From Candidatus Methylomirabilota bacterium (GTDB lineage: Bacteria; Methylomirabilota; Methylomirabilia; Rokubacteriales; CSP1-6), in NCBI GenBank assembly GCA_036002485.1, contig DASYTI010000118.1:1-60323 (forward strand): a stretch of 60,323 bases of DNA, given 5' to 3'. The notes under the pieces were generated by a model. That model saw nothing but the letters and a program-made list of their open reading frames with translations. It made no database searches and was not told where the DNA came from. The translations under genes were made by a program, and so were the position numbers. Below, piece after piece: positions 1-7,795 of the stretch (its first letter is position 1; each line of letters opens with the position of its first letter).

Positions 1-597
1 TCGACCCCGCGCAAGCTCGAGCCCCGCGCCAAGGCGCGCGGCGTGCATTTCTTGGAGTCGCCGGTGAGCGGCGGCGTCGCCGGCGCGCGCGCCGCCACCC
101 TGGCCGTCATGGTGGGCGGCGACCCCCAGGTGCTGGAGCGCGCCCGCCCGGTGCTCCGCTCCATCGGCCCCAACATCTTCAGCGTGGGCCCGGTCGGGGC
201 CGGCAACACCGTGAAGGCGATCAACAACATGATGGCCTGCGTCAACTCGCTGGCCATGATGGAAGGGCTGGTGCTCGGGATCAAGGCCGGACTCGATCCC
301 ATGATCATCCACGACGTGGTGAAGGCGAGCAGTGGAGGGAGCAAGGCCCTCGATCGCATTCCGCGCGCGATCATTCCGCGCGATTTCGAGCCCGGCTTCA
401 AGGTGTTCCTGATGAACAAGGACCTCGAGACCTTCAACACCATCGCCAAGGACCTCCACGTCCCCGTCAGCTTCTCCAACGTGGCCCAGCGCTACGAGCA
501 GGCGGCCATGGCGGCCGGCCTGGCCGACAAGGACACCACGGTGGTCATGACCATCATCGAGAAGCTCGCCGCCCTGGAGGTGCCGCGCGGCAAGTAG
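1..597 (+). CDS. Beta-hydroxyacid dehydrogenase, C-terminal part (5' end outside window)
   Basis: NAD(P)-dependent oxidoreductase of the 3-hydroxyisobutyrate / tartronate semialdehyde reductase family. The frame is open from base 1, so the start and the Rossmann GxGxxG lie upstream and the gene is cut by the window edge; the GTG at base 43 is internal. Visible are the substrate-binding motif PVSGGVAGARAATL, the MVGGD strand and the catalytic-lysine helix GNTVKAINNMM, followed by the all-helical C-terminal domain, which ends naturally. The TauE-like gene follows after 3 nt, so the two are probably cotranscribed. The exact substrate (3-hydroxyisobutyrate, tartronate semialdehyde, other beta-hydroxyacids) cannot be decided. 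Confidence 0.9.
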   Translation, partial: STPRKLEPRAKARGVHFLESPVSGGVAGARAATLAVMVGGDPQVLERARPVLRSIGPNIFSVGPVGAGNTVKAINNMMACVNSLAMMEGLVLGIKAGLDPMIIHDVVKASSGGSKALDRIPRAIIPRDFEPGFKVFLMNKDLETFNTIAKDLHVPVSFSNVAQRYEQAAMAAGLADKDTTVVMTIIEKLAALEVPRGK

Positions 598-600
598 GGG

Positions 601-1398
601 GTGCCCCTCCTGCCGGCACTCGTCGAGGCGGCCTCGGCCTGGTTCGCGAGGTCGCCTCTTCTTCTTGGTTACGTCGGCCTCTGCATTCTGGGCGCCTTCG
701 TCGTCCGGGGATTCAGCGGTTTTGGCTCGTCGATGATCGCCGTCTCCGCCCTCACCCTCGCGATGCCGCCCGCTCAGGTGGTGCCGGCCATGTTCGCCCT
801 CGAGATCGTGGCCTCGGTGGGTCTCTTGCCGTCGGTCTGGCACGACGTGGACTGGCGCTCGCTCGTGTGGATCGTCAGCGGCTGCATCGTGGCCACCCCG
901 GTCGGGCTCGCCGTGCTCGCCCAGGCGCCGCTGAATCTCATGCGCGCCCTCGTCTCGGCCGTAGTGGTCATGGTCGCCCTCGTCTTGCTGAAGGGATTCG
1001 TCCTCCGGGCCACGCCGGGGCCCGGGGCGACCTTCGGGGTAGGATGCCTCGCCGGGCTCCTCAACGGATCGACGGGGCTCGCCGGACCTCCGGTCGTGAT
1101 CTTCTATTTTTCCTCGGTGGGCGCCAGGGAGAGAGGCCGCGCCACCCTCATCGCGTTCTTCGTGGCCACCGATGTCTACGCGCTGCTGCTGGCGAGGGCG
1201 GGCGGCCTGCTGGACGCCCAGGCCATGGTCCTCGGGCTCTACGCGCTGCCCTTCGTCGCTCTCGGGATCTGGCTGGGGCACCGGCGCTTCATCGCCACCG
1301 AGCCGCAGACGTTTCGTCGGGTCGTGCTCTGGTTCCTCGCCGGTCTCGGGGTAGCCGGGCTCGTGCTGGCCGCGGTGAGGTACAGCGCAGCCACGTAG
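601..1398 (+). CDS. TauE/SafE-family membrane permease
   Basis: Integral membrane protein of 265 aa, the usual length for TauE/SafE (DUF81) proteins, which are associated with export of sulfite, sulfoacetate or other small organic anions. The two internal repeats are visible: the first carries RGFSGFGSSMIAVSAL near residue 37, the second GCLAGLLNGSTGLAGPP near residue 148. About eight hydrophobic segments can be counted. GTG start at 601, 3 nt after the previous stop. The neighbouring dehydrogenase and M81 hydrolase suggest an organic-acid substrate, but that is inference. Confidence 0.85.
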   Translation: MPLLPALVEAASAWFARSPLLLGYVGLCILGAFVVRGFSGFGSSMIAVSALTLAMPPAQVVPAMFALEIVASVGLLPSVWHDVDWRSLVWIVSGCIVATPVGLAVLAQAPLNLMRALVSAVVVMVALVLLKGFVLRATPGPGATFGVGCLAGLLNGSTGLAGPPVVIFYFSSVGARERGRATLIAFFVATDVYALLLARAGGLLDAQAMVLGLYALPFVALGIWLGHRRFIATEPQTFRRVVLWFLAGLGVAGLVLAAVRYSAAT

Positions 1399-1451
1399 CC
1401 TGAGGTATGCTCGGGCGGCGTAGCTCATGCGGGACACCTGAGAGGACGGCC

Positions 1452-2960
1452 ATGGCCCGCGGCAAGATTCTCGTCGCGATGATGATGCACGAGACCAACA
1501 CGTTCTCGCCGGTGCCCACGCCCCTGGCCTCGTTCCGCCCGCTCTCCGGCCCCGCAGCCATCCAGGAGTTCCAGGACACCAATACCCAGCTCGGCGGCTT
1601 CCTGCACGTGGCCAAGGAGACGGGGGCGGAGATCGTCGTGCCCCTCGCGGCGGGCGCCCACCCGTCCGGCTATGTGGAGCGCGCGGCCTACGAGGACATG
1701 TGCGAGGCGATCGTGGGCGGGATCAGGAACGGCTGCGACGCGGCCTTCCTCGCCCTGCACGGCGCCATGGTGGCCGAGCACGTGGACGACGGCGAGGGCG
1801 AGCTCTTGCGTCGCATTCGCGCGGTGGCGCCACGCCTGCCCATCGCCGTGGGGCTCGATTTCCACGCGCACATGACGGCGCCCATGGTCGACCTCGCGAC
1901 TGTCTTGACCGGGTACCGGACCTATCCGCACATCGACATGGGCGAGACGGCTCAGCGGGCCGCCCGGACGCTCGTGCGGGCCCTCGCCGGCGAGATCGAG
2001 CCCGTGATGGTATGGGGATGGCTGCCCATGATGACGAGCACGCTTGTGCACACTCCCTCTCGCCAGCCCATGAAGGACATCATGGACATGGCGATGGGCG
2101 CGGAGTCGTCCGGCGCCGTGGTCAACGCGTCCGTGTTCGGCGGCTTTCCGCATGCTGACATCCCGCATCTCTCCTGCTCGGCGGTGATCGTGTGCGACCG
2201 GCGCCCGGAGGCGGGCCAGGCCCTGCTCGACCAGCTGCTCGACCTGGCCTGGGACCGGCGCGAAGCATTCCTCTACCGCGGCGCCCCGCTTTCGAGCCAG
2301 ATCGCGCAGGCACGGACGCTCGGCGAGGGCCCCATTGTCCTGGTGGATCATGGAGACAATACCGCCTCCGGGGGGACGCAGGACGTGATGAGCGTGATCG
2401 AGGAGACCATGCGACAGGGCCTCGCGGACGTCGTGGCCGGACCGATCTGCGATCCTGCCGGCATCGCGCGTATTCTGGCCGCGGGCACCGCGGCCAGCGT
2501 CACCCTGCCTCTGGGCGGCAAGGTCGACATGCCACAGGTCAATCTCACGGGCAGGCCGCTCACCATCACCGGCAAGGTCGCGCGCATCACGGAGGGCGAG
2601 TTCGTGGTCACGGGGCCGATGGCCACGGGCACGCGCGTGCGCATGGGCCGGACCGCCGTGCTCGATACCGGAAGCATGCAGATCGTCGTCTCGGAGCGCC
2701 GCAGCGAGCCGTTCGATGTGGGCGTGTTCACTCACTGTGGCATCGACCCGCGTGGCAAGCGATACGTCCTCATCAAGTCGCGGCAGCACTTCCGGGCCGG
2801 CTTCGAGCCGATCGCCCGGCACATCGTCCTGTGCGACGGTGAGGGCGTCACCAGCTCGGACCTCCAGCGCTTCACGTATCGGAACCGCCGCCGGCCCCTC
2901 TATCCGTTCGAGGCCAACGTCCACCCCGTTCCCCGCACCCGAAGTGGAGGACCACGATGA
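1452..2960 (+). CDS. M81-family (MlrC-like) metal-dependent hydrolase
   Basis: About 502 aa, matching the M81/MlrC family (DUF1485 N-terminal plus MlrC C-terminal domain), named for the last peptidase of microcystin degradation but widespread with unknown small-amide substrates. The N-terminus KILVAMMMHETNTFSP is a family signature. Likely metal-site motifs are LDFHAHMT near residue 135, HIDMGE near 160 and DHGDNTASGG near 298. I chose ATG 1452 because AGAGGA lies 5 nt upstream (1441-1446); the upstream in-frame ATG 1407 adds 15 unrelated residues. Its stop overlaps the next ATG (ATGA), so it is translationally coupled to the MaoC-like gene. The natural substrate is unknown. Confidence 0.85.
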   Translation: MARGKILVAMMMHETNTFSPVPTPLASFRPLSGPAAIQEFQDTNTQLGGFLHVAKETGAEIVVPLAAGAHPSGYVERAAYEDMCEAIVGGIRNGCDAAFLALHGAMVAEHVDDGEGELLRRIRAVAPRLPIAVGLDFHAHMTAPMVDLATVLTGYRTYPHIDMGETAQRAARTLVRALAGEIEPVMVWGWLPMMTSTLVHTPSRQPMKDIMDMAMGAESSGAVVNASVFGGFPHADIPHLSCSAVIVCDRRPEAGQALLDQLLDLAWDRREAFLYRGAPLSSQIAQARTLGEGPIVLVDHGDNTASGGTQDVMSVIEETMRQGLADVVAGPICDPAGIARILAAGTAASVTLPLGGKVDMPQVNLTGRPLTITGKVARITEGEFVVTGPMATGTRVRMGRTAVLDTGSMQIVVSERRSEPFDVGVFTHCGIDPRGKRYVLIKSRQHFRAGFEPIARHIVLCDGEGVTSSDLQRFTYRNRRRPLYPFEANVHPVPRTRSGGPR

Positions 2961-3379
2961 TCCAGTTCAAGAAGCTGACCTACGAGGCCCTCGAGGTCGG
3001 CGAGGAGTTCGTCTCCGACGAGCATCTCGTCACCCCCGAAGACGTCGAGACGTACGCCTTCGCGGTGGAGGATCACCATCCCTGGTTCCTCGAGGACTCG
3101 CCCTTCGGGGGCCCCATCGCGCACCCCACGCTGCTCGGGAACCAGGCCCTGCGCATGCGCCACGGCCGCTACATCGTACACGCGGGGCTTCACGCGAAGA
3201 TGGACTTCGAGTTCCTGGAGCCGATCCGGCCCGGCGTGCGCACGCGCTCGCGCGGCAAGGTCGTCGACAAGTACGAGCGCCGCGGCAAGCCCTACATGGT
3301 GACGGAGTTCGTGACCGAGGACGAGAACGGCACGCCGCTCGTCCGTGGCCGCTTCACCCAGATGCTCTTTCGCGACTGA
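2957..3379 (+). CDS. MaoC-like hotdog hydratase (first of a pair)
   Basis: 140-aa single hotdog-fold protein of the MaoC/FAS1-like dehydratase family, which hydrates enoyl-CoA or related thioesters. It shows VEDHHPWFLED followed by GGPIAHPTLLGNQ, in the place of the family's usual hydratase-2 motif region. ATG start overlaps the upstream stop by 4 nt. It is followed after 10 nt by another small hotdog protein. Paired single-hotdog proteins often form a heterodimer with only one competent site; here the pair sits between an M81 hydrolase and a MetE-like enzyme. CoA-ester chemistry is inferred from the family. Confidence 0.8.
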   Translation: MIQFKKLTYEALEVGEEFVSDEHLVTPEDVETYAFAVEDHHPWFLEDSPFGGPIAHPTLLGNQALRMRHGRYIVHAGLHAKMDFEFLEPIRPGVRTRSRGKVVDKYERRGKPYMVTEFVTEDENGTPLVRGRFTQMLFRD

Positions 3380-3389
3380 GAGGCCAGCC

Positions 3390-3785
3390 ATGGAGACCAT
3401 GACCGAGACCCTCCCGTCCCTCGTGAAGGAGATCTCCCAGCGCAAGATCGACGCGTATTCCGTGGTGCGGCCGCGCTCCATTCACACGGATGAGAGCTGG
3501 GCGAGGGCCAAGGGATTCCGCGCTCCCCTTGCTCAGGCCATGATGTCGACGGCCTATGTCTCGGAGATGATGACGCGGTTCCTGGGCGCTGGCTTCGTCA
3601 AGGGCGGCACGATCTCGATGACTTTCGTCAAGCCCGTCTATGCCGGAGACCGGCTCACCGTGCACGGCGTGGTCAAGGACCGGCGCCCGGAGCATGGCGG
3701 CACGCGGATCGTGGTGGAGGTCTGGTGCGTGAACCAGCACGGCGAGAAGACGGCGATCGGCACTGCGAGCGGCCTCGAGCCGTGA
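3390..3785 (+). CDS. MaoC-like hotdog hydratase (second of a pair)
   Basis: 131-aa hotdog protein. The segment SIHTDESWARAKGF followed by RAPLAQAMM resembles the (N/S)xxHxDxxxAxxxGFxxPIAHG core of MaoC hydratases, with Q where His is common in the last part. Start chosen at ATG 3390 because GAGAGG (3378-3383) lies 6 nt upstream; the upstream in-frame ATG would overlap the previous gene by 35 nt. Its TGA overlaps the GTG of the MetE-like gene (GTGA), implying coupled translation. Probably partner of the preceding 140-aa protein. Confidence 0.75.
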   Translation: METMTETLPSLVKEISQRKIDAYSVVRPRSIHTDESWARAKGFRAPLAQAMMSTAYVSEMMTRFLGAGFVKGGTISMTFVKPVYAGDRLTVHGVVKDRRPEHGGTRIVVEVWCVNQHGEKTAIGTASGLEP

Positions 3786-4921
3786 AGCGCAGCACGGAGC
3801 GTATCCTCACCACCCACACGGGCAGCCTGCCGCGGCCTCCCGACCTGACGGCGATGCTGGAGTCGATGGACGCCGGGTACGCGCTCGACCCCGCCGCCTT
3901 CGACGACCGGGTGCGCCGCGCGGTGGCGGACATCGTGCGGCAGCAGGTGCAGGCAGGGCTCGACATCGTCAACGATGGCGAGCAGGGCAAGGTCGGCTAC
4001 TCGACGTATGTGCGGCATCGCCTCACGGGGTTTGGGGGACAGAGTGCGCTGCCGAGCCGGGCCGACTGGGCCGACTTTCCCGAGGCCGCCGCCCGCGCCG
4101 AGCGGCGCTCGGCCGTGTCCCGCCCCTCCTGCGATGGCCCCATCGAGTGGCAAGACCGCGGGGCCGTGCAGAAGGACGTGGCCAACCTGCGCGCCGCCCT
4201 CGACGGCGTCAAGCCGACGGAGGCCTTCATGACGGCCGCCTCGCCCGGCGTCATCGCCCACTTCCTGCGTAACGAGTACTATCCGAGCCGGGAGGCCTAC
4301 CTGGCGCGCCTCGTCGACGTCATGAAGGAAGAGTACGACGCCATCCACCGCGCGGGATTCGTGCTCCAGGTCGACTGCCCCGATCTCGCCATGGGGCGCC
4401 ACCTCGCCTTCCCGAGCCTCAGCAACGCGGAGTTCGTGAAGATCGCCGAGGCCAATGTGGAGGCGCTCAACCACGCCCTCCGCGACATCCCGCCGGACCG
4501 GATGCGGCTGCACCTCTGCTGGGGTAATTACGAGGGGCCGCATCATCGGGACATTCCGCTGCGGGAGATCATCCACGTGGCCCTCAAGGCCCGGCCCCAA
4601 GCCCTCTCACTCGAAGGCGCCAATCCGCGCCACGAGCACGAATGGGTCGTGTTCCAGGAGGTGCGCCTGCCTGAGGAGAAGATTCTCATCCCCGGCGTGC
4701 TCGACTCCACCACCAACTTCATCGAGCACCCCGAGCTGGTTGCCCAGCGGCTCGTCCGCTATGCCGAGGTGGTGGGCCGGGAGCGCGTGATGGCCGGCAC
4801 CGATTGCGGCTTCGCGACATTCGGACGATCCACCCTCCAGGTCGAGCCCGAGATCGCGTGGGCCAAGTTCAAGTCGATGGCCGAGGGGGCCCGCCTCGCT
4901 TCCGCCCGCCTCTGGTCCTGA
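3782..4921 (+). CDS. MetE-like zinc-dependent enzyme (short, C-terminal-domain-only), paralog 1
   Basis: 379-aa TIM-barrel protein of the cobalamin-independent methionine synthase II family. It corresponds only to the catalytic half of MetE, which is about 750 aa. This short class includes thiol-alkylating enzymes such as epoxyalkane:coenzyme M transferases as well as unassigned members. It begins THTGSLPRP and has the zinc-ligand series HLC near residue 244, SLEGANPRH (Glu) near 276 and TDCGF near 341, so all four MetE ligands (H, C, E, C) are present. GTG 3782 overlaps the upstream stop. A paralog lies at 14153-15310. Linkage to hotdog hydratases and an LLM oxidoreductase argues against simple methionine synthesis; the substrate is unknown. 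Confidence 0.85.
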   Translation: MKRSTERILTTHTGSLPRPPDLTAMLESMDAGYALDPAAFDDRVRRAVADIVRQQVQAGLDIVNDGEQGKVGYSTYVRHRLTGFGGQSALPSRADWADFPEAAARAERRSAVSRPSCDGPIEWQDRGAVQKDVANLRAALDGVKPTEAFMTAASPGVIAHFLRNEYYPSREAYLARLVDVMKEEYDAIHRAGFVLQVDCPDLAMGRHLAFPSLSNAEFVKIAEANVEALNHALRDIPPDRMRLHLCWGNYEGPHHRDIPLREIIHVALKARPQALSLEGANPRHEHEWVVFQEVRLPEEKILIPGVLDSTTNFIEHPELVAQRLVRYAEVVGRERVMAGTDCGFATFGRSTLQVEPEIAWAKFKSMAEGARLASARLWS

Positions 4922-4937
4922 TCAGCACGTTTCACAT

Positions 4938-4975
4938 CCCTCTCCCCTCAGGGGAGAGGGGAGGGTGAGGGGTGG
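4938..4975. repeat. REP-like palindrome, copy 1
   Basis: CCCTCTCCCCTCAGGGGAGAGG is a near-perfect palindrome followed by the asymmetric tail GAGGGTGAGGGGTGG. The copy at 12524 is nearly identical. It fills the gap between the MetE-like gene and the LLM gene, leaving the Shine-Dalgarno AAGGAG (4984-4989) untouched. There is no T-tract, so it is not a standard intrinsic terminator. Confidence 0.85.
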
Positions 4976-4995
4976 TCTTCGATAAGGAGAACACG

Positions 4996-6006
4996 ATGAA
5001 GATCGGGATCTTCCTGACGAATCAGAACCCGGTGGGAAGTGACATGATCTCCGCCCTCGAGGACCAGTGCCTCATGACGCGCCTGGCGCGGGATCGCGGC
5101 TGGGACGCCGTGGCCACGGGCCAGCACTACCTCAGCGAAGGCATGAGCCAGCTTCAGCTCATCCCATACCTGGCCCGCCTGGCCGCCGACGCGGGCCACA
5201 TGACGGGCGTGGCCGGGGTCCTGCTCATCGGCCTGCACAACCCCGTGGAAGTGGCGGAGTGCATGGCCTCCCTCGACGTCATCTGGCAGGGCAACTTCGT
5301 GTTCGGCATCGGGCTCGGGTATCGGGACGTCGAGTTCGACGCCTTCAAGGTGCCCCGCGGGCAGCGCCTGCGTCGATTCGAGCAGTGTCTGGAGGTCGTG
5401 AAGCGTCTGTGGACCGAGGACAAGGTGACGGTGGACAATGACGTCTGCACGCTCTCGAACGTCACCCTGACGTGCCGGCCCGTCCAGCAGCCCCACCCGC
5501 CCATCTGGGTGGCCGCCAACAACGACAACGCCATCCGGCGCGCCGCGCGAATCGGCGACACGTGGTTCGTGAATCCACACGCGACCATGACCACCATCAA
5601 GCGGCAGATGGAGCTGTACCGCGCCGAGCTGGCGAGGCTCGGCAAGCCGTTCCCGCGGGTCCTTCCCCTCATCAAGGAGATCTTCTGCGCCAGGGACACT
5701 CCGACCGCGCTGGAGATGGCCGGCCCTTATCTCGCCAACAAGTACCGCACGTATGCGTCGTGGGGACAGGACGCCGTGATGCCCGGGGACGAGACCTTTC
5801 ACCAGCCCTTCGAGTCTCTGCTCCGTGACCGGTTCGTGTTCGGAAGTCCGGAGGAGTGCTACGAGCAGCTGCGGCCGTGCTGGGAAGAGGCGGGCGCCAA
5901 TTTCCTCTTCTTACGCACGCATTGGAGCGGCATGCCGGTGGGGCCTGCCCTGGCCAGCATGCGTCTGATCAGCGATGAGCTGCTTCCGGCCTTGCGCCGG
6001 ATCTAG
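4996..6006 (+). CDS. LLM-class flavin-dependent oxidoreductase
   Basis: 336-aa protein of the bacterial luciferase-like monooxygenase superfamily (FMNH2- or F420-dependent TIM barrel). Family features seen are the N-terminal strand KIGIFLTNQNPV, the RLARDRGWDAVATGQHYL helix-loop, FGIGLGYRDVEFDAF in mid-protein, PPIWVAANNDNAIRRAAR near residue 175 and a C-terminal FGSPEECYEQL segment typical of the family. Start ATG 4996 has AAGGAG 6 nt upstream; an upstream GTG at 4972 falls in the repeat tail. A flavin reductase is encoded at 19807, not adjacent. The substrate is not predictable. Confidence 0.88.
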   Translation: MKIGIFLTNQNPVGSDMISALEDQCLMTRLARDRGWDAVATGQHYLSEGMSQLQLIPYLARLAADAGHMTGVAGVLLIGLHNPVEVAECMASLDVIWQGNFVFGIGLGYRDVEFDAFKVPRGQRLRRFEQCLEVVKRLWTEDKVTVDNDVCTLSNVTLTCRPVQQPHPPIWVAANNDNAIRRAARIGDTWFVNPHATMTTIKRQMELYRAELARLGKPFPRVLPLIKEIFCARDTPTALEMAGPYLANKYRTYASWGQDAVMPGDETFHQPFESLLRDRFVFGSPEECYEQLRPCWEEAGANFLFLRTHWSGMPVGPALASMRLISDELLPALRRI

Positions 6007-6041
6007 GCGGGGGACTGAAGCTCAGGTCCGCGCTATCCCTT

Positions 6042-6212
6042 CTACGAGGGGTCCTTCTCTCTCGTCCTGGTCACGCCGCGGGCGATGCCGATGCCGACCA
6101 GGCAGATGACGCCCACCCCTATCCATTTCGGGGGCACATGGAGCAAGTGGGCACCGATGGCCAGGCCAATGATCAGGATGCAGTACCCGATGAGATAAAT
6201 CCCGAAGGCCAT
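6042..6212 (-). CDS. Small two-segment membrane protein
   Basis: 56-aa hydrophobic protein, not recognised as a named family. It starts MAFGIYLIGYCILIIG and has two predicted membrane segments (about residues 3-20 and 27-45) joined by a short loop HVPPKWIG, then a basic tail GVTRTREKDPS. The start is supported by AGGAGG 8 nt upstream on the minus strand. A longer overlapping frame gives a less hydrophobic product and is less likely. It is transcribed divergently from the ferredoxin-MBL gene. Function unknown. Confidence 0.6.
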   Translation of the reverse strand: MAFGIYLIGYCILIIGLAIGAHLLHVPPKWIGVGVICLVGIGIARGVTRTREKDPS

Positions 6213-6301
6213 TGGCCATTCCTCCTTTGGCGAGCCTCGCACCCCATGCGGCCGCCGACTCTGCGTCAGCATAACGCATTCGTCGGCGGTACCATGAGCT
6301 C

Positions 6302-7189
6302 ATGGCGAGCGTGAAGAAGCGGCTTCCCGGAAACGCGGCGGGCGAATTCTACGTCGACTCGACCTGCATCGACTGCGACCAGTGCCGGCAGATCGCGCCG
6401 GCAACTTTCCGCGCCAAGGGCGAGCACTCGATCGTGTTCCGCCAGCCCGCCACCGCTGGCGAAGCGCGGCGGGCCGAGAAGGCCATGGTCACGTGTCCCA
6501 TCGGCTCCATCGGCGCCCTGGGGAAGCGCGACCTGTCGGAGGCGATCGCCGCCTATCCCGAGCGGGTCGAGGGGAACGTGTATTTCTGCGGCTTCGCCTC
6601 CGAGGACACCTACGGCGGCTCGAGCTATCTCGTCGTCCGCCCCCAGGGCAACGTGCTCGTCGACTCACCCCGCTTCGCCCGCCACCTCGTCCGCCGGATC
6701 GAGGAGATGGGCGGCGTCCGCTTCATGTTCCTGACGCATGTCGATGACGTCGCGGAGCACGCGAAGTTCCGGAGTCACTTCGGGTGCGAGCGTGTGATGC
6801 ACGCGGACGACGCCCGCTTTCCCGTCGAGCGCCGCATCGAGGGCAGGGAGGCGACCCGCCTGGAAGATGACCTCCTCGTGATCCCGACGCCCGGTCACAC
6901 CAAAGGGCATCAGGTGCTCTTGTACTCCGGGCGCATGCTCTTTACCGGCGACCATCTCGCCTGGTCTCCGAATGTCCGCCGTCTGGCCGCCTCTCGCGAT
7001 GTCTGCTGGTACTCCTGGACGGAGCAGACGCGCTCCATGGAGAAGCTCCTCGCGTATCGCTTCGAATGGGTGCTGCCCGGTCACGGGCACCGTCACCAGT
7101 GCTCGAGCGAGGAGATGCACCGGCACCTGGAGCGCTGCGTGCGATCGATGAAGGGCGAGCAGAAGCGATCCATCCGCGCGATCTCTTGA
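6302..7189 (+). CDS. Ferredoxin domain fused to metallo-beta-lactamase-fold hydrolase
   Basis: 295 aa with two domains. Residues 1-75 form a ferredoxin-like Fe-S domain: CIDCDQC at residues 22-28 plus a distant CPIGSIG with Cys65. Residues 85-285 form an MBL-fold domain. The canonical HxHxDH is replaced by THVDDVAEH (about 145-153), a variant I know from ferredoxin-MBL proteins of plants and cyanobacteria. Later metal-site motifs are intact: TPGHTKGH near 197, LFTGDH near 217, LPGHGHRH near 261. The start lies about 7 nt after a weak TACCAT hexamer, so a very short leader is possible. A redox-linked hydrolase is inferred; the substrate is unknown. Confidence 0.82.
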   Translation: MASVKKRLPGNAAGEFYVDSTCIDCDQCRQIAPATFRAKGEHSIVFRQPATAGEARRAEKAMVTCPIGSIGALGKRDLSEAIAAYPERVEGNVYFCGFASEDTYGGSSYLVVRPQGNVLVDSPRFARHLVRRIEEMGGVRFMFLTHVDDVAEHAKFRSHFGCERVMHADDARFPVERRIEGREATRLEDDLLVIPTPGHTKGHQVLLYSGRMLFTGDHLAWSPNVRRLAASRDVCWYSWTEQTRSMEKLLAYRFEWVLPGHGHRHQCSSEEMHRHLERCVRSMKGEQKRSIRAIS

Positions 7190-7291
7190 CCCCGGGAGTG
7201 GGAGCCGCCGCGGGCCTTGCTGCCGTGAGCTGACCGGACATATACGCCCACCCCGGAATGGCGCCTCGGTGTATGGTGTCCGGGTCCCCAA

Positions 7292-7788
7292 ATGAACATC
7301 ACGATCCTCGACGACTACCCGGACACCATCAGGACGCTGCCGTGCTTCAGCAAGGTGGCCGGCCATCACATCACGATCTGGAATGACCACACCAAGGACA
7401 CCGGCACGCTGGCCGAGAGGCTCCGGGAGACCGAGGCGCTGGCCCTGCTTCGCGAGCGCACCCCGATTCGTGCGCCCCTCCCCGAGCGCCTCGACAAGCT
7501 CCGGCTCATCGTCTACCCGCGTCAAAACCAGCCGCGCCGGGGGCGCTGGAGGCGGCCCTTCGCGCCGGCCGCCCGGCCATGGCGGCCGTGGACGTCTTCG
7601 AGGACGAGCCGGTGCTGGGCGCCAAGCATCCGCTCCTGGGCATGGACAATGTGGTGGGCACTCCACACCTTGGCTACGTCGAGCAGGGCGGGCTCCAGCA
7701 GATGCTCAGCACAATCTTCGACCAGATGCTCGCCTATGCGAGCGGCCAGCCGATCAACGTGGTGAATCCGGACGCCCTGAAAGGATGA
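7292..7788 (+). pseudogene. D-2-hydroxyacid dehydrogenase pseudogene with central deletion
   Basis: Two ends of a phosphoglycerate-dehydrogenase-like enzyme in different frames. The N-terminal part (7292 to about 7520) reads [16 protein letters not shown] to [10 protein letters not shown], the start of the substrate domain. After about 7535 the frame is +1 relative and reads [20 protein letters not shown], then FEDEPV and HLGYVEQG, which is the C-terminal end of such enzymes. The whole NAD-binding domain and the catalytic Arg/Glu region, about 170-180 residues, are missing between them. The remnant ends 7 nt before the thiolase-like gene, whose Shine-Dalgarno overlaps the old stop, so it was probably the first gene of that operon. 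Confidence 0.85.
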
Positions 7789-7795
7789 GACGCGC

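Noticed and set aside
1407-1451. Upstream start for the M81 hydrolase
   Set aside because: ATG 1452 has a good ribosome site and matches the family start; the extra 15 residues do not.
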